Below are positions 46,579 through 54,273 of a stretch of 64,000 nt of DNA, piece by piece (position 1 is the stretch's first letter; each line of letters opens with the position of its first letter). Origin of the DNA: an uncultured Bacilli bacterium (GTDB taxonomy: Bacteria > Bacillota_I > Bacilli_A > RF39 > UBA660); NCBI GenBank assembly GCA_934148535.1, contig CAKPDF010000002.1, positions 1-64,000 on the forward strand, written 5' to 3'. The notes below the pieces were generated by a model that saw only the letters and a list, made by a program, of their open reading frames with translations, was not told the DNA's origin and ran no database searches. The translations under genes and the position numbers were made by a program.

Positions 46579-47313
46579 ATGAATAAAGAAGCAAAAGAAC
46601 TTAAAAGATTCGAATTAATTAAAGCAGTTTCTAGCAATGAAAATATAAATATAGAAGATAATATCTTAGAAGAATTAATATTTGAAGGAAAAAGAATAGT
46701 CTTACCAAATAGAGTTTTAAGAAAATTAGATCTAAGTAGAATAAACTTTAATAATAAAGATTTATCCAATACTAATTTATCTAATACCAATTGCAATATA
46801 AATCCAACAAAAGTATATTGTAAAGATTTATCATCTACTTCATTAGAAAATGTTAATATGCAAGGAAAAAGTTTTGATGATGTAATTATCATTGAATGTA
46901 ACTTAAAAGGAACACACGCTAACATAGATCCTCAAAAAGTAAAAAACAAAAGCTTGTGTTTTGCAAATCTAGAAGGATTAAATATGAAAGATAAACTATT
47001 TGATGGAGTTAATATAATTGGCTGCAATTTAAAAAATACCAATGCCAATATTGATCCTAATAAAGTTTATAACAAAAACTTAAGCTACGCTAATCTAGAA
47101 GGTATCAACATGGCTGATAAATGTTTTGATGGAGTAAATATAAATAATTGTAATTTAAAAAATACTAATTATTATATTAATTTTAACAAAACTATTTTTA
47201 ATAGCAAAACTATCTTTAATAAGAATAATAATACAAAACATAATACAAATTTATTTCTTTTTAAAGACAATACTTATTATAAATATATAGACATTAATAA
47301 ATTTTTTAATTAA
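46579..47313 (+). CDS. pentapeptide-like repeat protein, 244 aa
   Basis: The N-terminal ~50 residues are helical. Residues ~50-205 are repeats with the A(D/N)LxN-like pattern (DLSNTNLSNTNC, NLSYANLEGINM), arranged in about three larger units of ~43 residues, each 'NLxxTxANIDPxKVxNKxL..ANLEGxNM.DK.FDGVNI..C'. Such right-handed beta helices bind proteins or mimic DNA in some families. No target can be named. TATGGAGTTTTGGT precedes the start, and a terminator follows. Confidence 0.7.
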   Translation: MNKEAKELKRFELIKAVSSNENINIEDNILEELIFEGKRIVLPNRVLRKLDLSRINFNNKDLSNTNLSNTNCNINPTKVYCKDLSSTSLENVNMQGKSFDDVIIIECNLKGTHANIDPQKVKNKSLCFANLEGLNMKDKLFDGVNIIGCNLKNTNANIDPNKVYNKNLSYANLEGINMADKCFDGVNINNCNLKNTNYYINFNKTIFNSKTIFNKNNNTKHNTNLFLFKDNTYYKYIDINKFFN

Positions 47314-47341
47314 AAACCTCATTTACAAATGAAGTTTTTTC
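47312..47341 (+). terminator. Rho-independent terminator
   Basis: AAAAACCTCATTT, loop ACA, AATGAAGTTTTTT; directly after the stop of the repeat protein. Confidence 0.75.
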
Positions 47342-47375
47342 TTTTATAATTAATATAGTTTAGAAGGTGAATAAT

Positions 47376-48299
47376 ATGGTAGAAGTAGAATGTTTCTCTT
47401 TAAATAACGATTACATTGATATATTAAAAAAATATAAATTATATTTACTTACTAATAAACATCTTTCTGATAATAGTGTAGATTCATACTTATTAGATAT
47501 CTATAAGTATCTAGAATATATGGAAAAAAGCAAAATTAACAGTATTAAGAAAATTAAAAAAGAAGATATTTATAATTATTTAAAATCTTTAGATAATAAT
47601 AAATATAGTATTTATAGTGTAGTAAGAAAAATATCTTCAATTAAAACCTTTCATAGATATCTAACATCTATGTACGAAATTAATGATGTATCTATAGATA
47701 TAGATACTCCTAGATTCTATAAAAAATTGCCAAATATTCTAACTATAGAAGAAGTAGAAAATCTTCTTAATATTAAATTAGAAACTGCTTTTGATTATAG
47801 AAATAAAGCTATGTTAGAAGTAATGTACGCTACAGGACTAAGAGTAAGTGAACTTGTCAATTTAGAATTAAATAATGTAAATTTGGATGAAGGTTACGTA
47901 AGATGTTTTGGTAAAGGAAATAAAGAAAGAATTGTTCCCCTAGGAGAAATAGCCTTAAAATATCTAAAAATTTATATTGATGATTACAGAGATAGTTTAA
48001 AGAAAAGATGTCTCTGTGATAAAATATTTTTAAATAATCATGGTAAAGGTATTACTAGACAAGGTTTTTTTATAATATTAAAAGAAATAGCAGAAGAAAA
48101 AGGAATAAATAAAAATATCACTCCCCATATGCTTAGGCATAGTTTTGCCACTCATCTTCTTAATAATGGAGCAGATTTAAGAAGTATTCAAGTAATGTTA
48201 GGACACAGTAATTTATCTACAACTCAAATATATACAAATGTTTCTAATGAAGTTTTGAAAGAAAACTATGAATTATACCACCCCAGAGGACATAAATAA
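47376..48299 (+). CDS. XerC/XerD-type tyrosine recombinase
   Basis: A 307-aa chromosome-dimer-resolution-type recombinase. The core-binding domain covers residues ~15-100. The catalytic set is visible: Arg in YATGLRVSELVNLEL, Lys in CFGKGNKERIVPL, HxxR in PHMLRHSFATHLL, His in MLGHSNLSTTQIYT and the nucleophile Tyr in the same motif. The start at 47376 follows AGAAGGTGAATAAT. Context (housekeeping genes, no phage neighbours) favours the chromosomal XerD role; XerC is the alternative. No dif site was recognised nearby. Confidence 0.9.
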   Translation: MVEVECFSLNNDYIDILKKYKLYLLTNKHLSDNSVDSYLLDIYKYLEYMEKSKINSIKKIKKEDIYNYLKSLDNNKYSIYSVVRKISSIKTFHRYLTSMYEINDVSIDIDTPRFYKKLPNILTIEEVENLLNIKLETAFDYRNKAMLEVMYATGLRVSELVNLELNNVNLDEGYVRCFGKGNKERIVPLGEIALKYLKIYIDDYRDSLKKRCLCDKIFLNNHGKGITRQGFFIILKEIAEEKGINKNITPHMLRHSFATHLLNNGADLRSIQVMLGHSNLSTTQIYTNVSNEVLKENYELYHPRGHK

Positions 48300-48349
48300 T
48301 ATTAATATATTATATAATATTTTAATAAAATATAAGGGGAGGGATATGT

Positions 48350-48649
48350 ATGAATTTAATACCAAACATTTCTCCCAAAGCCTTCTCTTTCAGTGCTGTT
48401 GTTGTAGGATACTTACTTATCGATGATATGACTGCTAATGAACAAAATGCCCTAGGTAATTGGTTAATGTTAGTAGCTCAAGTTATATCAACTAATGCTT
48501 TTTATAAGCAAGTAATGGCAGAACGAGGGATGGATAATAATAATATAAATAATCAAAATAATTCTAATATAAATGAAATTATTATGTTAGAAAAAATGAT
48601 AAAAGCTCTCAAACAAGAAATAGACAACTTAAAAAATAACACTAATTAA
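48350..48649 (+). CDS. small protein with hydrophobic N-terminal half, 99 aa
   Basis: Not recognised. The first ~55 residues contain two moderately hydrophobic helices (FSFSAVVVGYLLIDDM, WLMLVAQVISTNAF). An Asn-rich linker follows (NNNINNQNNSNINE), then a coiled coil (EKMIKALKQEIDNLKNN). GGGGAGGGATATGT is a strong ribosome binding site. The helix pair plus coiled coil recalls small membrane or spore-associated proteins; this is only an impression. Confidence 0.6.
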   Translation: MNLIPNISPKAFSFSAVVVGYLLIDDMTANEQNALGNWLMLVAQVISTNAFYKQVMAERGMDNNNINNQNNSNINEIIMLEKMIKALKQEIDNLKNNTN

Positions 48650-48676
48650 TATTAAAAATAATAGTATTAGAACGAC

Positions 48677-48702
48677 CGCCCAGACCTATATTATATCTGG
48701 CG
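48677..48702 (+). other. isolated GC-rich hairpin between genes
   Basis: CGCCCAGA, loop CCTATATTATA (approx.), TCTGGCG. It is clearly more GC-rich than the surrounding intergenic DNA and is not followed by a U tract. It may be part of a small RNA ended by the terminator at 48736; no known class is recognised. Confidence 0.35.
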
Positions 48703-48735
48703 AATAATCAAATAAATAAATTATTAATATAATGT

Positions 48736-48775
48736 AAAGAGAATGTTAATATACTTGTATTAAACTCTCTTTTTT
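48736..48775 (+). terminator. Rho-independent terminator
   Basis: AAAGAGAATGTTAATA pairs imperfectly with TATTAAACTCTCTTTTTT around loop TACTTG; U tract at the end. Confidence 0.75.
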
Positions 48776-48809
48776 GCTATAATCAAACTATAAGGAAGGT
48801 AGATAAACT

Positions 48810-50183
48810 ATGGTTAATAAATTTATGTTTCGTGAATACGATATTAGAGGGGTATATGGAGTTGATATTAATGAAGAAGTATCTTATCTTATAGGTAAAG
48901 CATTTGGTACAAAATTAGCAAGTTTTGGCCTAAATAAAACTATAATAGGATATGACAACAGGAAAAGTTCTCCCATTATAGAAAAAAATGTAATAAAAGG
49001 AATAACAGAATGCGGTATAGATGTTGTTAGACTAGGACTTGTTACAACACCAATGTACTATTATTCATGGGATTTACTAAATATTAAATGTGGTATGATG
49101 ATTACTGCATCTCATAATCCAAAAGATGATAATGGATTTAAATTCTCTTATAACGGAATACACAATGCCTATGGAGAACAAGTAAGAGAATTATATGATA
49201 TCATTGTTAATAATAATTTTATAACTAGTGATAAAATAGGTAATATTGAAAATGTAAACATTAAAGATGATTATATTAAAATGATTACATCAGGAATTCA
49301 TATGGGAGATAATAAAATTAAAGTAGTATATGATTGTGGTAATGGAACAACCTCTATTGTTGCTGATGACATATTTAATAGTTTTAAAGATAAAATAGAT
49401 TTAGTTCCCTTATTTAACACATCTGATTCAGACTTTCCAAATCATCATCCAGATCCCGCTGTAGAAGAAAATCTAAAAAAATTAGAAGCAAAAGTATTAG
49501 AAACAAAAGCAACTGTTGGTATAGCGTTTGACGGTGATGGAGATAGAGTAGGGGTAGTCGATGAAAAAGGAAACATGGTTGATATAGATAAATATATGAT
49601 TATTATTTGGAAATCATTAATTAATACAAATGTAGAAAAAAAAACATTTTTTGATGTAAAATGTTCCCTATGTTTAAAAGAAGAATTAGAAAAAATGAAT
49701 GTAAATGCAGAATTCTATAGAACAGGAAATTCTTATACTAAAGCTAAAAGTGTTGAAGGAAATTATCCATTCGGTGGTGAACTATCAGGACATGTGTTTT
49801 TCAGAGACAGATTTGGTGGTTACGACGATGGAATCTATGCTGGATTACGATTAATAGAAATATTAACAAATAATGATAAAACAGTCAGTGAAATGTTAGA
49901 AGGTATCAATAAGTATTATAGTACACCGGAAATCAAAATTCATACAGAAGATAACATTAAATTTAATATAGTAAATAAAGTTAAAGAATATTGTAAAAAC
50001 AAAAACTACAATATATTAGATATAGATGGAGTAAAAGTATTCTTTGATGACGGTTCAGCCCTAGTAAGAGCATCTAATACTGGACCTAACATTACTGCTA
50101 GATTTGAAGCTAAAAGTGAGAGTAGGTTAGAGGATATCAAAAACGAATTTTTAAACTTAGTTGACAACTTAAAGAATCAATAA
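48810..50183 (+). CDS. phosphomannomutase/phosphoglucomutase
   Basis: A 457-aa alpha-D-phosphohexomutase, ManB/AlgC type, interconverting hexose 1- and 6-phosphates for sugar-nucleotide supply. The active Ser is in MMITASHNPKDDNGFK, the Mg2+ loop is FDGDGDRVGV, the sugar loop GGELSGHVFF, and the C-terminal phosphate-binding part reads SNTGPNITARFEAKS. The N-terminal MFREYDIRGVYG is typical. AAGGAAGGTAG precedes the ATG. It has its own bidirectional terminator. Preference for glucose or mannose cannot be read from the sequence. Confidence 0.93.
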   Translation: MVNKFMFREYDIRGVYGVDINEEVSYLIGKAFGTKLASFGLNKTIIGYDNRKSSPIIEKNVIKGITECGIDVVRLGLVTTPMYYYSWDLLNIKCGMMITASHNPKDDNGFKFSYNGIHNAYGEQVRELYDIIVNNNFITSDKIGNIENVNIKDDYIKMITSGIHMGDNKIKVVYDCGNGTTSIVADDIFNSFKDKIDLVPLFNTSDSDFPNHHPDPAVEENLKKLEAKVLETKATVGIAFDGDGDRVGVVDEKGNMVDIDKYMIIIWKSLINTNVEKKTFFDVKCSLCLKEELEKMNVNAEFYRTGNSYTKAKSVEGNYPFGGELSGHVFFRDRFGGYDDGIYAGLRLIEILTNNDKTVSEMLEGINKYYSTPEIKIHTEDNIKFNIVNKVKEYCKNKNYNILDIDGVKVFFDDGSALVRASNTGPNITARFEAKSESRLEDIKNEFLNLVDNLKNQ

Positions 50184-50209
50184 AAATAGGGGAGAAGTCC
50201 CCTATTTTA
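50182..50209. terminator. bidirectional terminator between convergent genes
   Basis: AAAATAGGGGA, loop GAA, GTCCCCTATTTT: a symmetric GC-core stem with A and U tracts on both sides, ending the mutase gene and the DUF1540 gene. Confidence 0.85.
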
Positions 50210-50455
50210 ATCATCTGTATATTCATCATCAATTTCTTCAGATTCTTCTTCATATTCGGAATCATCATCTGATGTATCTTCTTTTTCTTCAAAACTATCA
50301 CATATAGTTTCCTCACTACAAGTACAATCATCATTAGCACAATTACAGCTAATTTTAATTTCATCTAATTCACATTCACAATTATCAGTATTATTGTATT
50401 TGCATGATTCAACATCACACTTAATAGTCTGATCCTTATTATTATTTTTTTTCAT
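50207..50455 (-). CDS. DUF1540-like Cys-rich acidic protein, 82 aa
   Basis: Small protein with eight or more Cys in residues ~13-53: IKCDVESCKYNNTDNCECEL, then DEIKISCNCANDDCTC. The 'I.C.V..C.YN....C.A..I' pattern is that of DUF1540 metal-binding domains, common in sporeforming Firmicutes. The C-terminal 25 residues are almost all Asp, Glu and Ser. Metal storage or spore-coat association is possible; function is unknown. AGGAGGAAATGAT precedes the ATG. Confidence 0.75.
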   Translation of the reverse strand: MKKNNNKDQTIKCDVESCKYNNTDNCECELDEIKISCNCANDDCTCSEETICDSFEEKEDTSDDDSEYEEESEEIDDEYTDD

Positions 50456-51162
50456 ATCATTTCCTCCTAAAATATAGTATAAACATTTAAAATAAAATTA
50501 TACTATAAAAGAAAATGTTTTTTATAACACAAGTAATCATCTATTATAATATTTTTCTCAAAAATAAGAACTTAACATAATATACATTATAGGAAGTTGT
50601 ATATATTTTAATAATAAGGTTAATAACTCTATCACTTTTAAATAATTTAATTTTTTACCATTATTATAATTTAACTTTTCTTATCATTTTATTATTAAAT
50701 ATTATTTTCAAATTAAATAAAAATTATGATTAATATTACATAAATTTATTTATTATAAATATGATACTATCTTTATCAAAGATTATTACTAAAATAACTA
50801 TATTATTTCATTATTATGAATATAACTTCAAAAAATTAAAATAACAATGACTACCTTCTACTACTCACCTACGAAAAAAATAAAAAAATAGATAGGGGAG
50901 TTGCAAATTTTTTTAAGACATAACTAATAATAAAATTATAATTAATCAATATAATTAAATTATCTCAAATAAAATTTTTTATACAAAATTTTTCCTAACT
51001 GGTTGAATTGATTCAGTAAAATAATATTAACTTATCTATTATAATTATCTATATTTTAATTATCTTATAATATTTTTTTAATAATAATTAATATATATCA
51101 AAAAAATAATAAATAGAAAAAAGGGTACCTCTCCCCTTCTCTATCAATATAGCTTACTCAAA
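50456..51162. other. 700-bp AT-rich intergenic region
   Basis: No gene, known RNA or DnaA-box cluster is seen. The right edge holds AAGGGGAGAGGTACCCTTTTTT on the minus strand (near 51120-51141), the terminator of the XRE gene. The rest is nearly pure A/T with one odd patch near 50845-50910 (AGATAGGGGAGTTGC) that may be part of an unrecognised element. Confidence 0.5.
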
Positions 51163-51939
51163 TTAAACATATCTAGATTGAATTTCTGCTATCTTATCAA
51201 ATACTTCACTAGCATTCTTTTCATTAATTTCAGTATATCCTAATTCTTTCAAAGCTTGGACTTTAGCAGTATTTAATTCCTGAGTTCTACTCATTTTTTC
51301 TTCATTTTTTCTTTCTAATTCTAATTCCCATCTCTTATGAGATTCAACTAATTTAGATTTAGAAGCACCACCATTAGTATATAGTGTCATAGCAGAATAC
51401 ATAATACACTCAAAAGTAAATTGTTGTTCTTCATCAAATTCAAATACATTTGGCTTAGTATAACCAGCAGCTTTTGATACATAACCAAGCATATATCTTA
51501 ATTCTTTAGTATTACCCATTGCCTGTAAAAAATGATATAGATACGTTAATATCATCAAACTATCTTTAGTCTTATCCTCATTAAGCATTTCTTTTAATAG
51601 GAATACAATATCACTTATAATTGTTTGTTCTTCACTTTTTAATCCAGATAATTCTATAATTTCATCTTTTTTAGTAGTAGCTTTTTTACTAACAAAAATC
51701 TTATTGGAAACACTTTGCAAATATTCTGGAGTTAATTCTTTTTGATCTATTTCTTCGCTACTTTTTACCTCTAGTAATTTAAATAGTAATTGACTTTTTT
51801 CTACTGGCATCTTTGATAGATTTTCACCATCAAGATAATTATATACCATTTGTCTAGATACACCTAAATATTTAGCCAAATTAACTTTAGATATATTAGT
51901 TTTCTTTAAAATTAAATTAATTTTTTCTACAGTACTCAT
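51163..51939 (-). CDS. XRE-family transcriptional regulator, 258 aa
   Basis: The N-terminal HTH (residues ~5-60: LILKKTNISKVNLAKYLGVS, RQMVYNYLDGE) is clear. The middle (~100-200) is helical and may be a sensing or dimer domain; the C-terminal part is charged with a helix (RKNEEKMSRTQELNTAKVQ). It was not matched to a named family. TATAGGTGATAAA precedes the start. It lies downstream of, and on the same strand as, the 34-aa hydrophobic peptide gene whose promoter overlaps a 15-bp inverted repeat; it might bind there, but this is inference. Confidence 0.8.
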   Translation of the reverse strand: MSTVEKINLILKKTNISKVNLAKYLGVSRQMVYNYLDGENLSKMPVEKSQLLFKLLEVKSSEEIDQKELTPEYLQSVSNKIFVSKKATTKKDEIIELSGLKSEEQTIISDIVFLLKEMLNEDKTKDSLMILTYLYHFLQAMGNTKELRYMLGYVSKAAGYTKPNVFEFDEEQQFTFECIMYSAMTLYTNGGASKSKLVESHKRWELELERKNEEKMSRTQELNTAKVQALKELGYTEINEKNASEVFDKIAEIQSRYV

Positions 51940-52049
51940 TTTATCACCTATAATTATATTTTACCAAATCTACAAAATATGTCAAGTATTTGTCTAATAG
52001 ATGTAAAATGTTTTTTTGTAATTTTATTACTTACTATATTTTTATATGT

Positions 52050-52154
52050 TTAAAGCAAACTTTTTAAAATCTTAATTGGTAATAACAAAAGTTGCAACAT
52101 TAATTTAATAAATAAATTAGCCAAATAAGTACTAATCTTTATCAATGTTATCAT
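52050..52154 (-). CDS. small hydrophobic peptide, 34 aa
   Basis: ATG behind GGTGAGGCGAG. The peptide begins MITLIKISTYLANLFI, continues hydrophobic and ends LPIKILKSLL: amphipathic, membrane-active in look, with net positive charge. No family recognised. It is between the XRE gene and the distal end of the CRISPR array and has a perfect inverted repeat at its promoter. Type I toxin or small membrane regulator are possible. Confidence 0.5.
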   Translation of the reverse strand: MITLIKISTYLANLFIKLMLQLLLLPIKILKSLL

Positions 52155-52170
52155 TATACTCGCCTCACCT

Positions 52171-52205
52171 ATTTTATCTAATTATAGCAAATAATTAGAT
52201 AAAAT
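52171..52205. promoter_or_regulatory. perfect 15-bp inverted repeat over the peptide promoter
   Basis: ATTTTATCTAATTAT, loop AGCAA, ATAATTAGATAAAAT. On the minus strand it contains TATAAT (-10) directly upstream of the peptide's ribosome binding site. It is best read as an operator for a dimeric repressor; an RNA hairpin is the alternative. Confidence 0.65.
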
Positions 52206-52227
52206 AATAGACTTATTTAAAATTAGT

Positions 52228-52308
52228 TTGACATTATTGTCTTATTATGATATATTATTCACAACAGAAGTTGACTGCGGGATTTTACCCGTACTTGACT
52301 TCTTTTTT
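52228..52308 (+). ncRNA. promoter plus strong hairpin: predicted ~46-nt transcript beside the CRISPR array
   Basis: TTGACA (52228-52233), 17 bp, TATATT (52251-52256) form a near-consensus promoter. The expected start (~52263) is directly followed by GAAGTTGACTGCGGG (52267-52281), loop ATTTTA, CCCGTACTTGACTTC (52288-52302), a 15-bp stem with one mismatch and a few G-U pairs, and TTTTTT. The product would be little more than a terminator hairpin. It points at the array from its distal end. Confidence 0.6.
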
Positions 52309-52347
52309 GTTCGTAGATTTTTGTGAATTCACTGTTTTTGTGTTATT

Positions 52348-52647
52348 GTTGTACATTACTAAAAATTCACAGGGTCCTGTAACAAAAATTAACTACGATA
52401 TTATTTACATTAGGTTATACATTACTAAAAATTCACAGGGTCCTGTAACAGGCTATGAGGCTAATATAACTGGTGCTACGTTATACATTACTAAAAATTC
52501 ACAGGGTCCTGTAACAGTATAATCTTCTTTTTTAACATATCCAGAGTTATACATTACTAAAAATTCACAGGGTCCTGTAACATCCCGAATCTGCTCCAGA
52601 AGATTGGATAGGTTATACATTACTAAAAATTCACAGGGTCCTGTAAC
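52348..52647 (-). CRISPR. type II CRISPR array, 5 repeats, 4 spacers
   Basis: Five 36-bp repeats (52348, 52414, 52480, 52546, 52612) separated by four spacers of exactly 30 bp. In the transcribed (minus) direction the repeat begins GTTACAGGACCCTGTGAATT and ends GTAATGTATAAC. Direction is shown by the anti-repeat in the tracrRNA, by a promoter at the right end, and by the leftmost repeat being the only altered one (GTTGTAC instead of GTTATAC on the plus strand), typical of the old end. New spacers would enter at the right end, next to the csn2-like gene. Confidence 0.97.
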
Positions 52648-52656
52648 CTCAAATTA

Positions 52657-52685
52657 ATTATATCAATTTTCTTAATAGATTGCAA
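52657..52685 (-). promoter_or_regulatory. CRISPR array promoter within a minimal leader
   Basis: On the minus strand TTGCAA (52685-52680), 17 bp, TATAAT (52662-52657). The transcript would begin at about the first repeat (52647-52650). The leader between array and the csn2-like gene is only ~100 bp and also holds that gene's upstream region. Confidence 0.75.
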
Positions 52686-52751
52686 GAATAAATTTGAATA
52701 GATTTTTCATAATATTTTTGATATAATTTTATTATAAGGATGGTGAATAAA

Positions 52752-53807
52752 TTGGAAATATTGCTAAAAATTGAAGAAACAAGCGAAATATTACTCAATT
52801 TAAATAAAAATATTATATTTATGGGAAAAAACACTACTTTTAAATCAGAAGTAATTAATAAACTAAAAAATGGACTTAATGGTAAAAATAAAAATATTTT
52901 TATAAATGGAGATAAAATAGAGCCAAAAAACTATAATGTCATAAGTATTGATGAAGATAACGATTTTTTAAGTGAATTTAAATTTACAAAAAATAATACT
53001 TTAAAACAAATGATATATAAAGATGTTATAGAAAAAATAAATGAAGAAAAAATGATTAATTATACAAACGAAATATTTGACATAATAGATAATAAAGTAA
53101 ATAAATTACTCGATAGAAAAGTTAATAAAAATAATGAAAATAATTTATCCTTTCAAATAGAAGTACCTGATATTAATTCAATAATAGATAAATTTACAAA
53201 TATTTATATTGATGATTTATTGTTAGATGAAACAGAAATAACAAAATCCATGAAAAGAAAACTACTATATCAATTATATTTTTGGGAAATAGAACTAAAC
53301 AAAGAAAAAAACAATATAATAATCATAGATAATTTTGATGTATACTTAAGTCCAAATGAAATAATTGAAATACTAACAAAAATCAATAAATTATCCAATA
53401 AAAATTGTCATTTTATCTTAACAACATCAAGTAATATATTTGAATATCTTGATTTAAATTTGTTTAATATATATAAATTGAACAATAGCCTAATCCCCTT
53501 TAAAAATATTGAACTTGCAATAAAAAATTACATTATTAAAAGAGAATATAATAAATTAAATGATAAAACAATTGACTATGAAAACTTTTATAAAGAAAAT
53601 GAAAATCTTATAAAATATGATGAAATAGTAAATATTAAAGAGGAAATTATCAATAAATATCCAGTTTCAATAGGAAAAATATTAAATTGTTCCTCAATAA
53701 AATTTGTTCCATCAAAACCTAAAAATATTACAAGTGAATATATAATTTGTAAAGACAAAGATTTACAAAATTTATTTTTTGAAATTTCATTAAAACTTGT
53801 TGATTAA
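52752..53807 (+). CDS. csn2: long Csn2-like CRISPR adaptation protein
   Basis: A 351-aa protein (TTG start behind AAGGATGGTGA; the ATG at 52740 sits inside that site). It has a degenerate P-loop (NIIFMGKNTTFKSEVINKL), an early acidic strand (YNVISIDEDNDF), a Walker-B-like IIIIDNFDVYLSPNEIIEIL and FILTTSS, in the order seen in Csn2, the ring-forming dsDNA-binding protein of spacer acquisition in type II-A. The length fits the long Csn2 group. Assignment is by pattern and context, so divergence is high. It runs opposite to cas9-cas1-cas2, with the tracrRNA between, whereas csn2 is normally the last gene of the cas operon. Confidence 0.7.
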   Translation: MEILLKIEETSEILLNLNKNIIFMGKNTTFKSEVINKLKNGLNGKNKNIFINGDKIEPKNYNVISIDEDNDFLSEFKFTKNNTLKQMIYKDVIEKINEEKMINYTNEIFDIIDNKVNKLLDRKVNKNNENNLSFQIEVPDINSIIDKFTNIYIDDLLLDETEITKSMKRKLLYQLYFWEIELNKEKNNIIIIDNFDVYLSPNEIIEILTKINKLSNKNCHFILTTSSNIFEYLDLNLFNIYKLNNSLIPFKNIELAIKNYIIKREYNKLNDKTIDYENFYKENENLIKYDEIVNIKEEIINKYPVSIGKILNCSSIKFVPSKPKNITSEYIICKDKDLQNLFFEISLKLVD

Positions 53808-53828
53808 TTTTTAAGAATATTGTATAAT
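53800..53828 (+). promoter_or_regulatory. tracrRNA promoter
   Basis: TTGATT (53800-53805), 17 bp, TATAAT (53823-53828). The -35 overlaps the last codons of the csn2-like gene. Confidence 0.8.
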
Positions 53829-53834
53829 TAAATT

Positions 53835-53949
53835 GTCCTTGAAAAAGGATATACATTACTAAAAGTTTACAGGTTTCTGTAATAAGGCATAATGCCTTAG
53901 GTTTAATCTAACCTTAAAGATTATAAAAACAGGCTTTTGCCTGTTTTTT
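53835..53949 (+). ncRNA. tracrRNA
   Basis: The anti-repeat is 53851-53883 (starts ATACATTACTAAAAG), complementary to the crRNA repeat with about 27 of 33 positions paired, the mismatches forming a central bulge. It is followed by AATAAGGC and the nexus hairpin AAGGCA-TAA-TGCCTT (53884-53898), a weak AGGTT/AACCT hairpin and the terminator AAAAACAGGC-TTTT-GCCTGTTTTTT (53925-53949). This order (anti-repeat, nexus, terminal hairpin) is that of type II tracrRNAs; AAUAAGGC also follows the anti-repeat in SpCas9 tracrRNA. Confidence 0.92.
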
Positions 53950-53952
53950 ATT

Positions 53953-54273
53953 TTATTCAAAGATTAACAAATTTTCAATTGATATATCTTCCTCTGTTTC
54001 TTTAGTACCAACAAACATTATCATATTATTATACTGGTTTTCTGTAACTTGTATTAATCTAATATTTCCTGACTTTGGAGCATTGATTTTCAATCTATTT
54101 ATATGTTTTTGTAAATCATCATTATTTTTGCATATTCTAGAATACACAGAAAATTGCATCATTATAAAACCATCATCTAACAAAAATTTTCTAAATTTAG
54201 TAGCTATTTTTCTCTCTTTTTCCGTTACAACTGGTAAATCAAACATCACAATAATTCTCATAAATCTATTCAT
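53953..54273 (-). CDS. cas2: CRISPR-associated endonuclease Cas2
   Basis: A 106-aa ferredoxin-fold protein that bridges Cas1 dimers in the integration complex. RIIVMFDLPV (first strand with the family Asp), FRKFLLDDGFIMMQFSVYSR and IRLIQVTENQYNNMIMFVG are typical. The start at 54273 overlaps the cas1 stop by 8 bp; MRIIVMF at 54261 is an alternative start closer to family habit. It is the last gene of the minus-strand cas operon and shares the tracrRNA terminator region with it. Confidence 0.95.
   Translation of the reverse strand: MNRFMRIIVMFDLPVVTEKERKIATKFRKFLLDDGFIMMQFSVYSRICKNNDDLQKHINRLKINAPKSGNIRLIQVTENQYNNMIMFVGTKETEEDISIENLLIFE

Noticed and set aside
50456..51162. AT-rich gap as replication origin
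   Set aside because: No DnaA boxes, no dnaA/dnaN neighbours; AT-richness alone is common in this genome.
52247..52522. 91-aa open frame across the CRISPR repeats
   Set aside because: It repeats YITKNSQGPVT because it translates the CRISPR repeat itself; it is a shadow of the array, not a gene.
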